The notes below the pieces were generated by a model that worked only from the letters and a program-made list of their open reading frames with translations, ran no database searches and was not told the DNA's origin. A stretch of 54,317 bases of DNA, taken from the NCBI RefSeq assembly GCF_000380125.1, contig NZ_KB904566.1:1-54317 (forward strand), read 5' to 3'. Of the stretch, positions 34,783 to 45,265 are shown in pieces; positions within the stretch are counted from its first letter, which is position 1; every line of letters starts with the position of its first letter. Source of the stretch: Streptococcus ovis DSM 16829. Its GTDB lineage: Bacteria; Bacillota; Bacilli; Lactobacillales; Streptococcaceae. The position numbers and the translations under genes are program-made.

Positions 34783-35298
34783 TTAATGAAACAAACCAAG
34801 TATAAATAAACTAATTAAAATGATGAACGGTGGCATGACAACAAGGATTCCTATGATGTTAATCCATTTTCTTGCATGTGTCTGTAAAAACTTCGCAAAT
34901 AAGTAATGAATCACCAAACCAAGCAAAACCCCTGATGTATTTAGGAGAACATCGGTAATATCTGTCATACCAATAGCTAAAAGAAATTGTAGGCTTTCAT
35001 ATAACAGACTTAGGAATAAGCCTGATGCCATCATGCGCCAAATTGACCACTCTGGTTTTATCAGAGGTAGGCAAACTCCTAACGGTATGAAGAAAAGGAG
35101 GTTTATTACCATTTCAGCAAAAACAACTTCTCCATTGACAATGAGAGGATCCGAGAATGGCATCCAGTTGATATGACGAACATTCATAAATGGAGTAATG
35201 TATTCCAACCGAGTTTCAAACTTAAATAAAATCCCCCACGTCAATAAAAGCAAATAGGCCATAAACAGATAAGCCGTCGTTTTCTTTGAAGCTAGCAT
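34783..35298 (-). CDS. VanZ-family membrane protein
   Basis: A 171-aa protein with about five membrane segments. MNVRHINWMPFSDPLIVNGE and NLLFFIPLGVCLPLI, then SLLYESLQFLLAIGMTDITD with the family E-x-x-Q-x-x and DxxDVxxN-type motif (DVLLNTSGVLLG), identify the VanZ-like family. VanZ itself gives low-level teicoplanin resistance; chromosomal relatives have unknown roles. It is co-oriented with purN upstream and the GNAT gene downstream. Confidence 0.88.
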   Translation of the reverse strand: MLASKKTTAYLFMAYLLLLTWGILFKFETRLEYITPFMNVRHINWMPFSDPLIVNGEVVFAEMVINLLFFIPLGVCLPLIKPEWSIWRMMASGLFLSLLYESLQFLLAIGMTDITDVLLNTSGVLLGLVIHYLFAKFLQTHARKWINIIGILVVMPPFIILISLFILGLFH

Positions 35299-35366
35299 AT
35301 GTCATTCCTCCTATGAGTAGAACTGAGATTTAATCAACCTCAGTCTATCACTCACCCAAAAGAATG

Positions 35367-35909
35367 TCAAACCAGCTCCCTAATCACCTCTGGATACAAT
35401 TTGTACTCCGTTTCATGGATGCGAGCTTCAAAGGTTTCGATGGTATCATTTATTAAACGAGGCACTCGGACTTGTTTGATAATTTGACCTGTATCCACAC
35501 CTGCATCCACCCAATGAACCGTCACACCACTCTGAGAAACGTCGGCTTTCCACGCATCTTCGATGCCGTGAGCCCCAGGAAATTCTGGTAGATAGGCAGG
35601 GTGGATATTGATGATTCGTCCTTCATAGGCCGACAACAAGGTCCTACTGACAATTTTCATATAGCCAGCCAATACAACCAAGTCAATTTCATGCTTACGA
35701 AGCAATTCCACAATCGCTTCTTCATAAGCAGCCTTGTTCTCAAATTCCTTAAGTTCAAAGGTATAACTGGTCACACCCAAGTTCTGAGCACGTTCAAGGA
35801 CATAGGCCTCTCGTTTATCAGCGAAGAGGAACTCAACGGGAAATTGCTCTGCAATGACCTGAAAGTTAGAACCGTTACCCGAAGCAAATACTGCTATTTT
35901 TTTTGCCAT
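35367..35909 (-). CDS. purN: Phosphoribosylglycinamide formyltransferase
   Basis: A 180-aa GAR transformylase using 10-formyl-THF. It starts [20 protein letters not shown] and carries the active-site NIHPAYLPEFPGAHGIEDAW with the catalytic Asn-His, and HWVDAGVDTGQII. Its start overlaps the purM stop by one base. Confidence 0.97.
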   Translation of the reverse strand: MAKKIAVFASGNGSNFQVIAEQFPVEFLFADKREAYVLERAQNLGVTSYTFELKEFENKAAYEEAIVELLRKHEIDLVVLAGYMKIVSRTLLSAYEGRIINIHPAYLPEFPGAHGIEDAWKADVSQSGVTVHWVDAGVDTGQIIKQVRVPRLINDTIETFEARIHETEYKLYPEVIRELV

Positions 35910-36934
35910 TAGCGAATCACCACACTTGCGTCAGCTTTTTCCACAATACGACCAATCTCATAAACAGGTTCATCCAAAAGCTCTGTCACACGCGCCACAT
36001 TTTCAGGACTAACCGCTAACATGAGCCCAATCCCCATATTGAAGATTTCAAACATTTCTTCATGCTTAATCTCACCGTATTTCTCAAGAGCTTTGAAAAT
36101 CGGCAAAACTGGGATTTTATCCTCATCAATTTCTGCAGCCAAGTCGTCCGCAAACATACGAGGTACATTTTCGATGAAACCACCGCCAGTAATGTGGGCA
36201 ATCCCATTAACCAGTTCTTCTTTGATCAATGGCAGAGCAGCTTTGACATAGATACGGGTTGGTTCAAGAAGAACATCTTTCAGTTTTTGCCCCTCTAACT
36301 CAGGTAATACTTCGTCACCTGTGTAATCTGCAAAGACACGGCGAACAAGAGAATACCCATTCGAATGAATCCCGCTAGAAGCAAGTCCAAGAAGAACATC
36401 GCCTGCTTTAACGTTTGAGCCATCAATAATCTGAGACTTCTCAGCAATCCCTACTGCAAAACCAGCTAAATCATAGTCGTCTTCGCCGTACATTCCAGGC
36501 ATTTCAGCGGTTTCTCCACCAATAAGAGCAGCCCCAGCTTGCATACAGCCTTCTGCCACACCAGCCACGACCTGCTCTAATTTGGCAGGTTCATTTTTAC
36601 CAGTCGCAATATAATCAAGGAAGTAGAGAGGCTCCGCACCTGCTGCGATGATGTCGTTGACACACATGGCCACACAGTCCTGACCAATCGTGTCATGCTT
36701 ATCATACTTGATGGCTAGCATGAGTTTGGTTCCTACACCATCTGTTCCTGAGATAAGGACTGGCTCCTTGACACCTGTAGTGGTTAAATCAAACATCCCA
36801 CCGAAGCCACCAAGAGCTCCCATTACCCCAAGACGTTCAGTACGTGCTACGTGTTTTTTGATGCGTTCAACAACTTCATAACCCGCTTCGACATCCACAC
36901 CAGACTGAGCATACGCATTTTTATTTTCAGACAT
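35909..36934 (-). CDS. purM: Phosphoribosylformylglycinamidine cyclo-ligase
   Basis: A 341-aa AIR synthetase that closes the imidazole ring using [43 protein letters not shown], and [12 protein letters not shown] are family signatures. The 88 bases before it contain four phased TTGAC repeats. Confidence 0.97.
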   Translation of the reverse strand: MSENKNAYAQSGVDVEAGYEVVERIKKHVARTERLGVMGALGGFGGMFDLTTTGVKEPVLISGTDGVGTKLMLAIKYDKHDTIGQDCVAMCVNDIIAAGAEPLYFLDYIATGKNEPAKLEQVVAGVAEGCMQAGAALIGGETAEMPGMYGEDDYDLAGFAVGIAEKSQIIDGSNVKAGDVLLGLASSGIHSNGYSLVRRVFADYTGDEVLPELEGQKLKDVLLEPTRIYVKAALPLIKEELVNGIAHITGGGFIENVPRMFADDLAAEIDEDKIPVLPIFKALEKYGEIKHEEMFEIFNMGIGLMLAVSPENVARVTELLDEPVYEIGRIVEKADASVVIR

Positions 36935-36952
36935 TTCTTTCTCCTTTTTATA

Positions 36953-36999
36953 TTGACAACTTTGTCAACCTCGTCAATTTACTGTCAATCAATTGTCAA
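36953..36999 (-). repeat. Four phased TTGAC repeats before purM
   Basis: GTCAA occurs at 36964-36968, 36973-36977, 36984-36988 and 36995-36999, i.e. TTGAC on the minus strand at 9-, 11- and 11-base steps. The first also forms a perfect inverted repeat, TTGACAA-CT-TTGTCAA (36953-36968). Helical spacing suggests a protein-binding array; alternatively it is a degenerate tandem repeat. Confidence 0.6.
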
Positions 37000-37022
37000 G
37001 TTTTTTGGAAATAGCAGAGCTA

Positions 37023-37229
37023 CTATTCTTTATCATCTTTTAAAAGCTTGGCTATGTTAACAAGTTGATAAAGGACATAAATCCAAGCGAAAACTGCTAT
37101 ACCATAACCTAAGCTTGCCAAAAAATGTTTCTCAATCAATGATACAAGGGACAAAAAACTCAACAAGGGTAACAAAACAATACCAATTGCAAGCATTAAC
37201 CGATGTAAATCTTTGATGACTTTTGCCAT
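37023..37229 (-). CDS. Small membrane protein between purF and purM
   Basis: A 68-aa protein starting [20 protein letters not shown]. It has two hydrophobic segments (about 11-31 and 36-60) and a charged C-terminus, LLKDDKE. It overlaps the purF stop by one base, so it is co-translated with purF. It is unrecognised. Its position among the pur genes recalls the 55-aa protein before purH, but the sequences are not obviously related. Confidence 0.75.
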   Translation of the reverse strand: MAKVIKDLHRLMLAIGIVLLPLLSFLSLVSLIEKHFLASLGYGIAVFAWIYVLYQLVNIAKLLKDDKE

Positions 37230-38683
37230 TATTTCACTTTCTCAATGTAAAAACTTGTCTTTTCATTGAGGCTACGAATGTATTCTTCTTCATAGTCGTA
37301 CAATGGAGTTGGGTATTTCCCATCAAAATAAGCGACACACAGTCCACCATTTGGAGCATCTGTTTCCAGACCAATTGACTCAATCAATCCCTCAAGTGAC
37401 AAGTAGGTCAAACTATCTGCTCCAATAATTTCTCGAACTTCCTCCGCGCTATGGTTAGCCGAAATCAACTCACGACGATTTTGAATGTCAATCCCATAGA
37501 AACATGGATATTTCAATTCTGGACTGCCAATGGCCACATGGACTTCCTTAGCACCTGCCTCACGCAGTAATTGAACAATGCGACGTGAGGTTGTTCCACG
37601 AACAATCGAATCATCAATCATCACAACTCGCTTATCTTTGACAACACCCGATACCGCAGACAATTTCATACGGACACCCTGCTCACGCAATTCTTGCGTT
37701 GGTTGAATGAAGGTCCGTTGGGTATATTGATTTTTGACCAAGCCCATCTCATTTGGTAAACCAGATTCTTCTGCAAAGCCCATGGCTGCTGACAAGGATG
37801 AATTTGGAACACCGACCACAATATCTGCTTCATGCTTGAATTCCTGCGCCAGCCTTTTTCCCATATTTTTACGAGCCGTATGGACATTTACCCCAGCAAT
37901 TGTCGAGTCAGGACGAGCAAAGTACACATACTCCATAGAGCAGATTGAAAGTTGAGTGTCAGTAGTAAAGGTGTCGTACTGGATTCCATTATCGTCAATG
38001 ATAATCACCTCACCTGGATTCACATCACGGACCCATTCGGCACCAATCACCTCAAAGGCACAGGTTTCAGAGGATACTACCCAAGCTCCATTTTTCATTT
38101 TACCGATAGAAAGCGGGCGAAAACCATTTGGATCAAGAGCTGCAATCAATTTATCCTCTGTCAATAAAAGATAGGCAAATCCACCTTTTACGATATTAAG
38201 AGCTTCTTTCACCTTGCCCATAAAACTAGGATTGTGGCTACGACGAATGAGATGCATCAAAATTTCTGTATCTGATGAAGCATTGAAAATTGCTCCCTGC
38301 CCTTCCAATTCTTTCCGTAAAGAAATTGCATTAGTTAAATTCCCATTGTGAGCTAAAGCAAAGTGTCCATCATGAAATTTATAAAGAAAGGGTTGGATAT
38401 TGCGAATATCCGCTGCACCAGCTGTTGCATAACGAACATGCCCAACGGCTGCTGTACCAGTTAACTGTTCCAAATCAGCAGCATTTTTAAAGACTTCTGA
38501 CAAAAGACCTGTATCACGATGGCCTCTTAATTCGCCATTGTTATTTGAGACAATTCCCGCACCTTCTTGACCACGGTGTTGCAAACTGTGGAGTCCAAAA
38601 TAGGTTACTTCAGCTGCTTGCGGATGTCCCCAAATGCCGAAAACGCCACATTCTTCATTTAATGATTTTACTTCGTATGTCAT
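37229..38683 (-). CDS. purF: Amidophosphoribosyltransferase
   Basis: A 484-aa enzyme for the first committed step of purine synthesis. After an 11-residue propeptide ([11 protein letters not shown]) the catalytic Cys12 starts CGVFGIWG. The class II glutamine amidotransferase domain ([10 protein letters not shown]) and the phosphoribosyltransferase domain ([22 protein letters not shown] loop) follow. AMP/GMP feedback inhibition is known for the family. Confidence 0.98.
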   Translation of the reverse strand: MTYEVKSLNEECGVFGIWGHPQAAEVTYFGLHSLQHRGQEGAGIVSNNNGELRGHRDTGLLSEVFKNAADLEQLTGTAAVGHVRYATAGAADIRNIQPFLYKFHDGHFALAHNGNLTNAISLRKELEGQGAIFNASSDTEILMHLIRRSHNPSFMGKVKEALNIVKGGFAYLLLTEDKLIAALDPNGFRPLSIGKMKNGAWVVSSETCAFEVIGAEWVRDVNPGEVIIIDDNGIQYDTFTTDTQLSICSMEYVYFARPDSTIAGVNVHTARKNMGKRLAQEFKHEADIVVGVPNSSLSAAMGFAEESGLPNEMGLVKNQYTQRTFIQPTQELREQGVRMKLSAVSGVVKDKRVVMIDDSIVRGTTSRRIVQLLREAGAKEVHVAIGSPELKYPCFYGIDIQNRRELISANHSAEEVREIIGADSLTYLSLEGLIESIGLETDAPNGGLCVAYFDGKYPTPLYDYEEEYIRSLNEKTSFYIEKVK

Positions 38684-38765
38684 TTTAGATTTTCCTTTTT
38701 GTAACCTTCTTAGAAGGTCGTGTCACTCTTCTTTAGCGAGGGAGGAAAAGATTCACTGAACCTTT

Positions 38766-41700
38766 TCATTTCCCTGTAAAGTATTTCACTGCGCTTTCAA
38801 AGAGTTTTTGGTCTTTGTTTCCTGGAATATTTTGGAAGAGTCCATCTTCCCAGCGCTCTGAGTGCCCCATCTTACCGATGATTTGTCCGTTCTTGCTGGT
38901 AATTCCTTCGATGGCATAAACAGAACCATTTGGATTATACTTGCTGCCCATGCTTGGTTGACCGTCAAAGTCCACGTATTGGCTCCAGATTTGACCATTG
39001 TCTCGAAGTTCCGCAAATTCTCCAGCCGTTACGACGAATTTGCCTTCACCATGTGACACTGGAATGGCATGGATGTCACCCACTTGAACTCCTGCAAGCC
39101 ATGGCGAATTGGTATTGGCAATCCGCGTCTCCACCATTTTCGCCACGTGCTGGTTGGCGTCGTTGTAGAAGAGAGTTGGACTGGCCTCGGTTGCCTCTTC
39201 AAAATTGCCATACGGGAGTAAACCAGATTTGACAAGAGCTTGGAATCCGTTACAGATACCGATAATGAGACCACCGCGTTCGATAAAACTGTCAATCGCC
39301 TTGCGAACTTTCGCATTGAGCAAGATATTGACAATAAACTTAGCAGAACCATCTGGCTCATCCGCTGCTGAGAAACCACCTGCAAAGAAGAGAATATTAG
39401 CTTTGGAAATATTTTCTACCATATCCTCAACAGACTGCTGAATTGCTTCCCCATCCAAGGTCACAAACGGTACTAAGTTTACTTGGGCCCCAGCTTGTTC
39501 AAAGGCCTTAGCTGAATCATATTCCGAATTGGTTCCTGGGAAGACAGGAATGTACACCAATGGTTGTTCTACAACTTCTTTAGCTCTTGTTACTGTGTCC
39601 GTCACAACTGCTGGGACGTTTTCTAAGTTCGTGTCCTGTTCAAATTCTGTGGGGTAAATATCTTCCAATTTACCTTCAAAGGCTGTCAAAAGCTTGTCTC
39701 CATCAAGGTTGACACCGTTGACAAGGAGTGTAAAGCCAGCAATTGTTTGACCGATTTTTACTGCTCCAGCAATTTCTTCCTTAGATGTAAAGATGAAACC
39801 ACCAAGTTGAGCTGTCAAGCTGCTCTCAAGCTTCTCTATTTCTGCAGAAGCACCGATACGATTCCCAAATGTTGCTAGTGCAAGACTTTCAAGCACCCCA
39901 CCATATTTAACGGCTGAAGCCGAAGTCAGTTCATATTTTTCTTGAATAGCTGAGAGGGTTTCAAAGTTTTTCGTAATCCCTTCAAAATCAATGTCGACTG
40001 AAATGGCCTGACCTGGAAGGTAATAAATATTTTCGCCTGCTGCCTTAAATTCTGGCGAGAGTACCTTGCGACTATCTGCGGTTGTGACACCAAAAGCGAC
40101 AAGCGTTGGGGGCACTGTCAATTCTTCAAAAGTGCCAGACATAGAGTCTTTCCCACCGATTGATGGAAGACCCAATTGGATTTGTGCTTCGATGGAACCA
40201 AGCAAGGCTGCAACCGGCTGACCAAAGCGATCGGCTTGTTTGTCCATGCGTTGGAAATATTCTTGGTAAGAGAAACGAGCCTTAGACCAGTTAGCGCCAG
40301 TTGCCACTAATCGAGCTGTCGCCTCAATAACCGCATAGGCTGCTCCATGATAAGGTGACCATTCTGCAATGTACGGGTTAAAGCCTTGTGCCATCACAGA
40401 AGCTGTTGTGGTGACCCCATGCTGAACAGGCAATTTCTGAACTGAAGCCTCCGTTGGTGTGACTTGATAACGTCCACCAAGAGGATGATTGACTGTTGAA
40501 CGACCAACAGAGCTGTCAAAAATGGTCTGTAAACCTTTTTGACTGGCGTGATTGAGGTCTGATAGCACCGCAACTGCATCTTGTTCCAACGTTTCAGCAG
40601 AAGTGATACGTATCTCAGGCACTTCAACCTGACTGTCCACAACATTGGCATCTACTACCACACGCACACCGTTGGTATCCAAGAAACGGCGCTCAATATC
40701 TACAATCGTTTGACCATTCCAAGTCATAACCAGATTTGGTTTTTCTGTCACAGTCGCAACCGCAACGGCGTGAATATTTTCTGTCGCACAGGCTGCGATA
40801 AAGGCATCCACATCACTTGGTCGAACAACAACAGACATCCGCTCTTGGGATTCTGAAATCGCAATTTCTGTACCGTTTAGACCAGCGTATTTGAGGGGCA
40901 CCTTATCCAAATCAATTTCAAGTCCATCTGCCAATTCACCAATGGCCACACAGACACCACCAGCTCCGAAGTCATTGGATTTCTTGATCAGACGAGTCAC
41001 CTCACCATTGCGGAAGAGCCGTTGAATCTTCCGCTCTTCAATGGCATTCCCTTTTTGGACCTCAGCGCCAGCTGTTTCTACCGATTCAACGGTTTGCACC
41101 TTAGAAGAACCTGTCGCACCACCGACACCATCACGGCCTGTCTTTCCACCAAGAAGGATGACTACATCGCCCGCTTCTGGTTTCTCACGCACCACATTTC
41201 CCTTCGGCACTGCACCAACTACTGCACCGAGTTCCATCCTTTTGGCTACAAAACCTGGATGGAAGTATTCACGAACATAAGTTGTCGCAAGTCCAATCTG
41301 GTTTCCATAAGATGAATACCCATGTGCTGCAGTCTTTGAAATGACCTGTTGTGGCAATTTCCCTTCACGTGTTGCAGCAATCGGCGCTGTAATATCTCCA
41401 GCACCAGAAATCCGCATGGCTTGATAAACATAAGAACGTCCTGACAATGGATCACGAATCGCACCACCGATACAGGTAGCCGCGCCACCAAAAGGTTCAA
41501 TCTCCGTTGGGTGATTATGAGTTTCATTCTTAAACATGAGAAGCCAAGGTTCTTTGACACCATTGACATCTACTTCAATCTCAACAGAGCAAGCGTTGAT
41601 TTCATCTGACACTTCCATGTCATCCAAGCGACCATTGGCACACTCATAACGCCCAAAAATCGTCGCCATGTCCATCAAAGTTTGTGGCTTTTCAGAGCGT

Positions 41701-42491
41701 CCTAGTTCTTCACGCATAGCAAGATATTTATCATAAGTTGCTTGTAATTGCTCTTGGAATTTTGATTCAGAGAAATTGATGTGCTTCAACTCTGTCTCAA
41801 AGGTCGTGTGACGGCAATGATCTGACCAGTAGGTGTCAAGCACCTTCAATTCCGTCTCTGTTGGTACGCGCCCAATAGATTTGAAATATTCTTGGATAAA
41901 GACAAGGTCAGCCACCTCCATGGCCATTCCCTGCTCTGCCTTATATTTCGCAAAATCCTCTGCCGTATAGGTCTCAAAGAAGTCTAGAGTTGGAATGGTT
42001 TTGTCCGAGTTTGAAAATTCCTGTGGTTGAATGGCTACTGTAATATCCTTGAAGCGTGAATCCACTGGATTCAAAAGATAATTCTTCACCGCTACCAATT
42101 CTTCCTCAGCAATGTCCTCATTGATTAAGTAAAGTTGAGCCGTATTGACCACGACGTCATTTGTACTACCAAGTAAGAGCAAAGCTTCTTGAGCTGATGC
42201 CGCACGCTGGTCAAACTGCCCTGGTAAACTTTCAATAGCAAAGAATGCTGACTGGGCAAGTGCTGCTGTGACATCTGCTTCACCTAAAATGGTATCTGTC
42301 ACTTGCTCAGAAAAAATATGTTTCTCCGCTCTTTCAAATAAATCTGCTGCTAAATTAAAAACATCGTAAACTTGTACAATACGTACAGACGAAAGACTTG
42401 TCAACTGCAAATTATGTGTCAATTCCTTCACCAAGGCATGAGATTTCACCTGAAAATCCGCTTTTTTCTCAACGAAAATACGTTTGTCCAT
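38766..42491 (-). CDS. purL: Phosphoribosylformylglycinamidine synthase, large single-chain form
   Basis: A 1241-aa FGAR amidotransferase of the long fused type. The N-terminal part contains VPTETELKVLDTYWSDHCRH, the two AIRS-like halves follow (MFKNETHNHPTEIEPFGGAA; SKARFSYQEYFQRM), and the C-terminal class I glutaminase (about 980-1241) has FPGTNSEYD and GICNGFQALV with the nucleophilic Cys. Many Firmicutes use separate PurS-PurL-PurQ, while streptococci commonly carry this fused form. It lies between purC and purF. Confidence 0.97.
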   Translation of the reverse strand: MDKRIFVEKKADFQVKSHALVKELTHNLQLTSLSSVRIVQVYDVFNLAADLFERAEKHIFSEQVTDTILGEADVTAALAQSAFFAIESLPGQFDQRAASAQEALLLLGSTNDVVVNTAQLYLINEDIAEEELVAVKNYLLNPVDSRFKDITVAIQPQEFSNSDKTIPTLDFFETYTAEDFAKYKAEQGMAMEVADLVFIQEYFKSIGRVPTETELKVLDTYWSDHCRHTTFETELKHINFSESKFQEQLQATYDKYLAMREELGRSEKPQTLMDMATIFGRYECANGRLDDMEVSDEINACSVEIEVDVNGVKEPWLLMFKNETHNHPTEIEPFGGAATCIGGAIRDPLSGRSYVYQAMRISGAGDITAPIAATREGKLPQQVISKTAAHGYSSYGNQIGLATTYVREYFHPGFVAKRMELGAVVGAVPKGNVVREKPEAGDVVILLGGKTGRDGVGGATGSSKVQTVESVETAGAEVQKGNAIEERKIQRLFRNGEVTRLIKKSNDFGAGGVCVAIGELADGLEIDLDKVPLKYAGLNGTEIAISESQERMSVVVRPSDVDAFIAACATENIHAVAVATVTEKPNLVMTWNGQTIVDIERRFLDTNGVRVVVDANVVDSQVEVPEIRITSAETLEQDAVAVLSDLNHASQKGLQTIFDSSVGRSTVNHPLGGRYQVTPTEASVQKLPVQHGVTTTASVMAQGFNPYIAEWSPYHGAAYAVIEATARLVATGANWSKARFSYQEYFQRMDKQADRFGQPVAALLGSIEAQIQLGLPSIGGKDSMSGTFEELTVPPTLVAFGVTTADSRKVLSPEFKAAGENIYYLPGQAISVDIDFEGITKNFETLSAIQEKYELTSASAVKYGGVLESLALATFGNRIGASAEIEKLESSLTAQLGGFIFTSKEEIAGAVKIGQTIAGFTLLVNGVNLDGDKLLTAFEGKLEDIYPTEFEQDTNLENVPAVVTDTVTRAKEVVEQPLVYIPVFPGTNSEYDSAKAFEQAGAQVNLVPFVTLDGEAIQQSVEDMVENISKANILFFAGGFSAADEPDGSAKFIVNILLNAKVRKAIDSFIERGGLIIGICNGFQALVKSGLLPYGNFEEATEASPTLFYNDANQHVAKMVETRIANTNSPWLAGVQVGDIHAIPVSHGEGKFVVTAGEFAELRDNGQIWSQYVDFDGQPSMGSKYNPNGSVYAIEGITSKNGQIIGKMGHSERWEDGLFQNIPGNKDQKLFESAVKYFTGK

Positions 42492-42564
42492 TTCTAAGTA
42501 CCAGTTGCGAGAGGTTTCAACAGCCCAATCGCTTTTCCTTTCTTTATATAAAAAAACATTCCTA

Positions 42565-43272
42565 CTAAGCTAGTGTTTTTAACTGATCTAACACCACTTG
42601 ATAAACATCTGTTAAACTTCCAAGGTCACGGCGGAAAACGTCTTTGTCCATATGGTTGCCATCTGCATCCCAAAGCCGACAATTATCTGGCGAAATTTCA
42701 TCAGCTAATAGAATATTACCATCCTTATCGAAGCCAAATTCTAATTTAAAGTCAATCAACTGCAATCCAATCTGAGCAAACCAATCTTTTAACAACTCAT
42801 TGATACGACGCGTCTCAGTCTTTATATAAGCAAGCTGTTCCTCTGTGGTAACTCCTAAAAATTGCACATGCTCATCATTCACAAAAGGATCATCCAACTC
42901 ATCTTTCTTGTAATAAAATTCTACAATTGGTCTGTCTAACATGATACCTTCTTCCACACCAAAGCGTTTCGAGAATGAACCCGCTGTTACATTACGTAAT
43001 ACAACCTCAAGTGGGATAATCTCCACCTTTTTATTCAATTGTTCAGTATCAGAAATTTGTTCAATAAAATGTGTTGCCACACCGGCAGCATTTAATTTTG
43101 AAAAAATAAGAGACGAGATTTGATTATTAAGCATACCTTTGCCTTCAACTGTCTCCTTGCGAGCACCATTCAGCATCGTTGCTTGATCCTTATAAACGGA
43201 CCGAATCACATTCTCGTCTTCTGTTTCATAAATATCTTTTGCCTTTCCCGTATAAATCGGTTGTTTTGACAT
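42565..43272 (-). CDS. purC: SAICAR synthetase
   Basis: A 235-aa ATP-dependent ligase joining CAIR and aspartate. It starts [20 protein letters not shown], contains [20 protein letters not shown] and [15 protein letters not shown] with [14 protein letters not shown]. It is the first gene of the purC-L-F-M-N-H run. A TATAAT (43306-43311) lies about 35 bases upstream without a clear -35, and GGCGAACTATT near 43273-43283 is a weak PurBox-like sequence. Confidence 0.97.
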   Translation of the reverse strand: MSKQPIYTGKAKDIYETEDENVIRSVYKDQATMLNGARKETVEGKGMLNNQISSLIFSKLNAAGVATHFIEQISDTEQLNKKVEIIPLEVVLRNVTAGSFSKRFGVEEGIMLDRPIVEFYYKKDELDDPFVNDEHVQFLGVTTEEQLAYIKTETRRINELLKDWFAQIGLQLIDFKLEFGFDKDGNILLADEISPDNCRLWDADGNHMDKDVFRRDLGSLTDVYQVVLDQLKTLA

Positions 43273-43360
43273 AAATAGTTCGCCTTTCGCTTGAATTCAT
43301 TTTAGATTATATCACAAAAATAGACTAAAATAAACAAAAAACATATTTTATTTCTTCTTA

Positions 43361-43389
43361 AAACAAAAAACATCCGTTTTTAACAGATG
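43361..43389 (-). terminator. Terminator after the acyl carrier protein gene
   Basis: CATCCGTT (43371-43378) pairs with AACAGATG (43382-43389) over 8 positions with one G-U pair, followed on the minus strand by TTTTTTGTTTT. It ends the plsX-acp transcript just before the purC promoter. Confidence 0.8.
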
Positions 43390-43399
43390 CTTCTAGCTA

Positions 43400-43639
43400 T
43401 TATTTAGAAATAGAAAAAATATAGTTCGTAATATCTTCTACAGTTCGAAAACTCTCAATATCAGAGTCAGAAATTTCAATTCCAAATGCATCTTCTAAAG
43501 ACAGTACAAATTCCATTATTTCAACAGAATCTTCTGCAATACTATCATTTAGAGAAGTGGCAGGTGTTACTTCAAAATCACTTCCTTTTGAATCCAGAAT
43601 AATAGCCACGATTTGTTGATAAATTGCCTCCTTATTCAT
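43400..43639 (-). CDS. Acyl carrier protein
   Basis: A 79-aa acidic helical protein starting [20 protein letters not shown]. The phosphopantetheine serine lies in [10 protein letters not shown], so the usual DSLE is DSVE. The start overlaps the plsX end by 8 bases. Streptococci often have this second ACP beside plsX, distinct from the one in the fab cluster. It probably serves phospholipid synthesis with PlsX. Confidence 0.92.
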   Translation of the reverse strand: MNKEAIYQQIVAIILDSKGSDFEVTPATSLNDSIAEDSVEIMEFVLSLEDAFGIEISDSDIESFRTVEDITNYIFSISK

Positions 43640-44639
43640 CGCTTTCCTCCACAGGTGAAAATTTCGCGACTGATTTCGCCACAACGTCTGATTCTAACAT
43701 CGTTCGGATTTGTCGAATCGTCGCCAAAATTGTCTTCGCATCACTTGAACCATGCGCTTTTACAACTGGAGCATTGAGTCCGAAGAGAACAGCTCCACCT
43801 GCATCTGAATAATCCAGCGATTTTTTCAACGTACGTAAACTATTTTTCATGAACAAATAGCCAATTTTCGCACGTAATCCGCCGCCCTCAATAGCAGTTT
43901 TCAATTGTCCCATAATACCAAGAGCTGTTCCTTCAATGGATTTAAGTACTGCGTTTCCTGTGAAACCATCTGTTACCACCACATCTGCAACGCCATTCAT
44001 CAGCTCACGCGCCTCGATATTACCAATAAAGTTGATAGCTGGCTCGTCTGATAATAAGGCAAAAACTTCTTTCCGTAGTGGATCTCCCTTTGTTTCTTCT
44101 GTACCATTATTGAGCAAGCCGACACGAGGTTTCGCAATGCTACGCACATTTTCAGCGTAAAATGAACCCAAAACGGCATACTGATGAAGATGTTTAGCTG
44201 TACTTTCAGCATTTGCACCCAAATCTAACATATCAAATCCTTTACCATCAGTTGTCGGCAAAGTAGACAGAAGGCCTGGACGATCAATTCCTTTAATCCG
44301 TCCCACCACAAAAAGACCAGCCGCAAGAAGGGCCCCTGTGTTTCCAGCAGATAAGACTGCATCCGCCTGTCCCTCTTTAACTGCTTTTGCTGCCAAAACC
44401 ATCGAAGCATTTTTCTTCCGACGAATGGCTTTAGCAGGCTCATCATCAGAATTGATTTTCTCATCTGTGTGAATAATGCTCACACGCTCTGTCGCTGTCA
44501 AATACTGACGGATTTTAGCCTCATCTCCATATAATTGAACTTCAATATCTGAAAAAGCTGTAATGGCTTGATTTACTCCCTCTACAATCGCTTGAGGGGC
44601 ATGATCTCCACCCATAGCGTCTACTGCAATACGTTTCAT
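43632..44639 (-). CDS. plsX: Phosphate acyltransferase PlsX
   Basis: A 335-aa enzyme that makes acyl-phosphate from acyl-ACP for phospholipid synthesis. It starts [20 protein letters not shown] and contains [20 protein letters not shown] and [20 protein letters not shown]. It has its own promoter and is coupled to the downstream ACP gene. Confidence 0.97.
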   Translation of the reverse strand: MKRIAVDAMGGDHAPQAIVEGVNQAITAFSDIEVQLYGDEAKIRQYLTATERVSIIHTDEKINSDDEPAKAIRRKKNASMVLAAKAVKEGQADAVLSAGNTGALLAAGLFVVGRIKGIDRPGLLSTLPTTDGKGFDMLDLGANAESTAKHLHQYAVLGSFYAENVRSIAKPRVGLLNNGTEETKGDPLRKEVFALLSDEPAINFIGNIEARELMNGVADVVVTDGFTGNAVLKSIEGTALGIMGQLKTAIEGGGLRAKIGYLFMKNSLRTLKKSLDYSDAGGAVLFGLNAPVVKAHGSSDAKTILATIRQIRTMLESDVVAKSVAKFSPVEESDE

Positions 44640-44666
44640 ACTATTCTCCTACAAGATAATAACATC

Positions 44667-44675
44667 ATTATAGCA
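44667..44675 (-). promoter_or_regulatory. plsX promoter (extended -10)
   Basis: On the minus strand TGC-TATAAT (box 44667-44672) stands 28 bases before the plsX ATG, with TAGGAGAA as ribosome site. The -35 is poor, as expected for an extended -10 promoter. It separates plsX from the peptide-exporter cassette upstream. Confidence 0.6.
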
Positions 44676-44752
44676 CGAAATACGCTTTTATTCACTTGTA
44701 AGAATAGATTTCCAACTAAAAACTCTTCTGACCATTTAAAAATTTCCTAATA

Positions 44753-45265
44753 CTAACTTTTTGCATGTCCAATTAGACTCTTTAGGATTTTCCTTAATTC
44801 TATTTGCTGCTTCAGTGACAACCCTTCCTTACTAGCATCATGTCCTACTACAGTTCCTGTATGAGTTTTAACCTCTCCAGCACTATTAATAGCTACTAGA
44901 AAAGGAACATACAGCTTATCTCCTCCCATGTTTTTTCTAAAAACATCCGTTATCACTGAACGTTGATGTTCTGAGAAATCACTTGATTTTGTATTAACAG
45001 TATATATCTTACTTTGGCTGGCTACCAATTCATCTTCTAAGATGGGTAATAAATCCTGACACCACGGCCAACTGGCAAAACCAAAATAATACAAGCCCTG
45101 ATTCTTATTTTGTACCCTAGTGACAACCTCTACTGATTGTTCCTTTAAGAAGGACTGGTCTTTTTCTGAACTTGGATTAAAAAATAAAAGAAGTAGGACT
45201 CCCAATAAAATAGACACTATGAAAAAACTATTTATAACGAAAGGAATGGTGCTATTTTTATGCAT
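44753..45265 (-). CDS. Membrane-anchored thioredoxin-like protein with a single active-site Cys
   Basis: A 170-aa protein. An N-terminal membrane anchor (about 8-29) is followed by a thioredoxin-like domain: LYYFGFASWPWCQDLLPILE (Cys69), then FRKNMGGDKLYVPFLVAINS with the cis-proline-type VPF. The usual CxxC is reduced to a single Cys, as in the bacteriocin accessory proteins of the PedC/BrcD type and other atypical family members. It is the last gene of the exporter cassette and overlaps the upstream gene by 8 bases. It could form or reshuffle the disulfide of the cassette's two-Cys peptide (inference). Confidence 0.7.
   Translation of the reverse strand: MHKNSTIPFVINSFFIVSILLGVLLLLFFNPSSEKDQSFLKEQSVEVVTRVQNKNQGLYYFGFASWPWCQDLLPILEDELVASQSKIYTVNTKSSDFSEHQRSVITDVFRKNMGGDKLYVPFLVAINSAGEVKTHTGTVVGHDASKEGLSLKQQIELRKILKSLIGHAKS

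Noticed and set aside
35322-35344. ACTGAG/CTCAGT inverted repeat after purN as a terminator
   Set aside because: The stem is only 6 bp and has no T-run. It may be a weak structure but is not supported as a terminator.
38401-38408. TGCGAATA, an exact cin-box-like string
   Set aside because: It is on the plus strand inside the minus-strand purF coding region with no downstream plus-strand gene, so it is chance.
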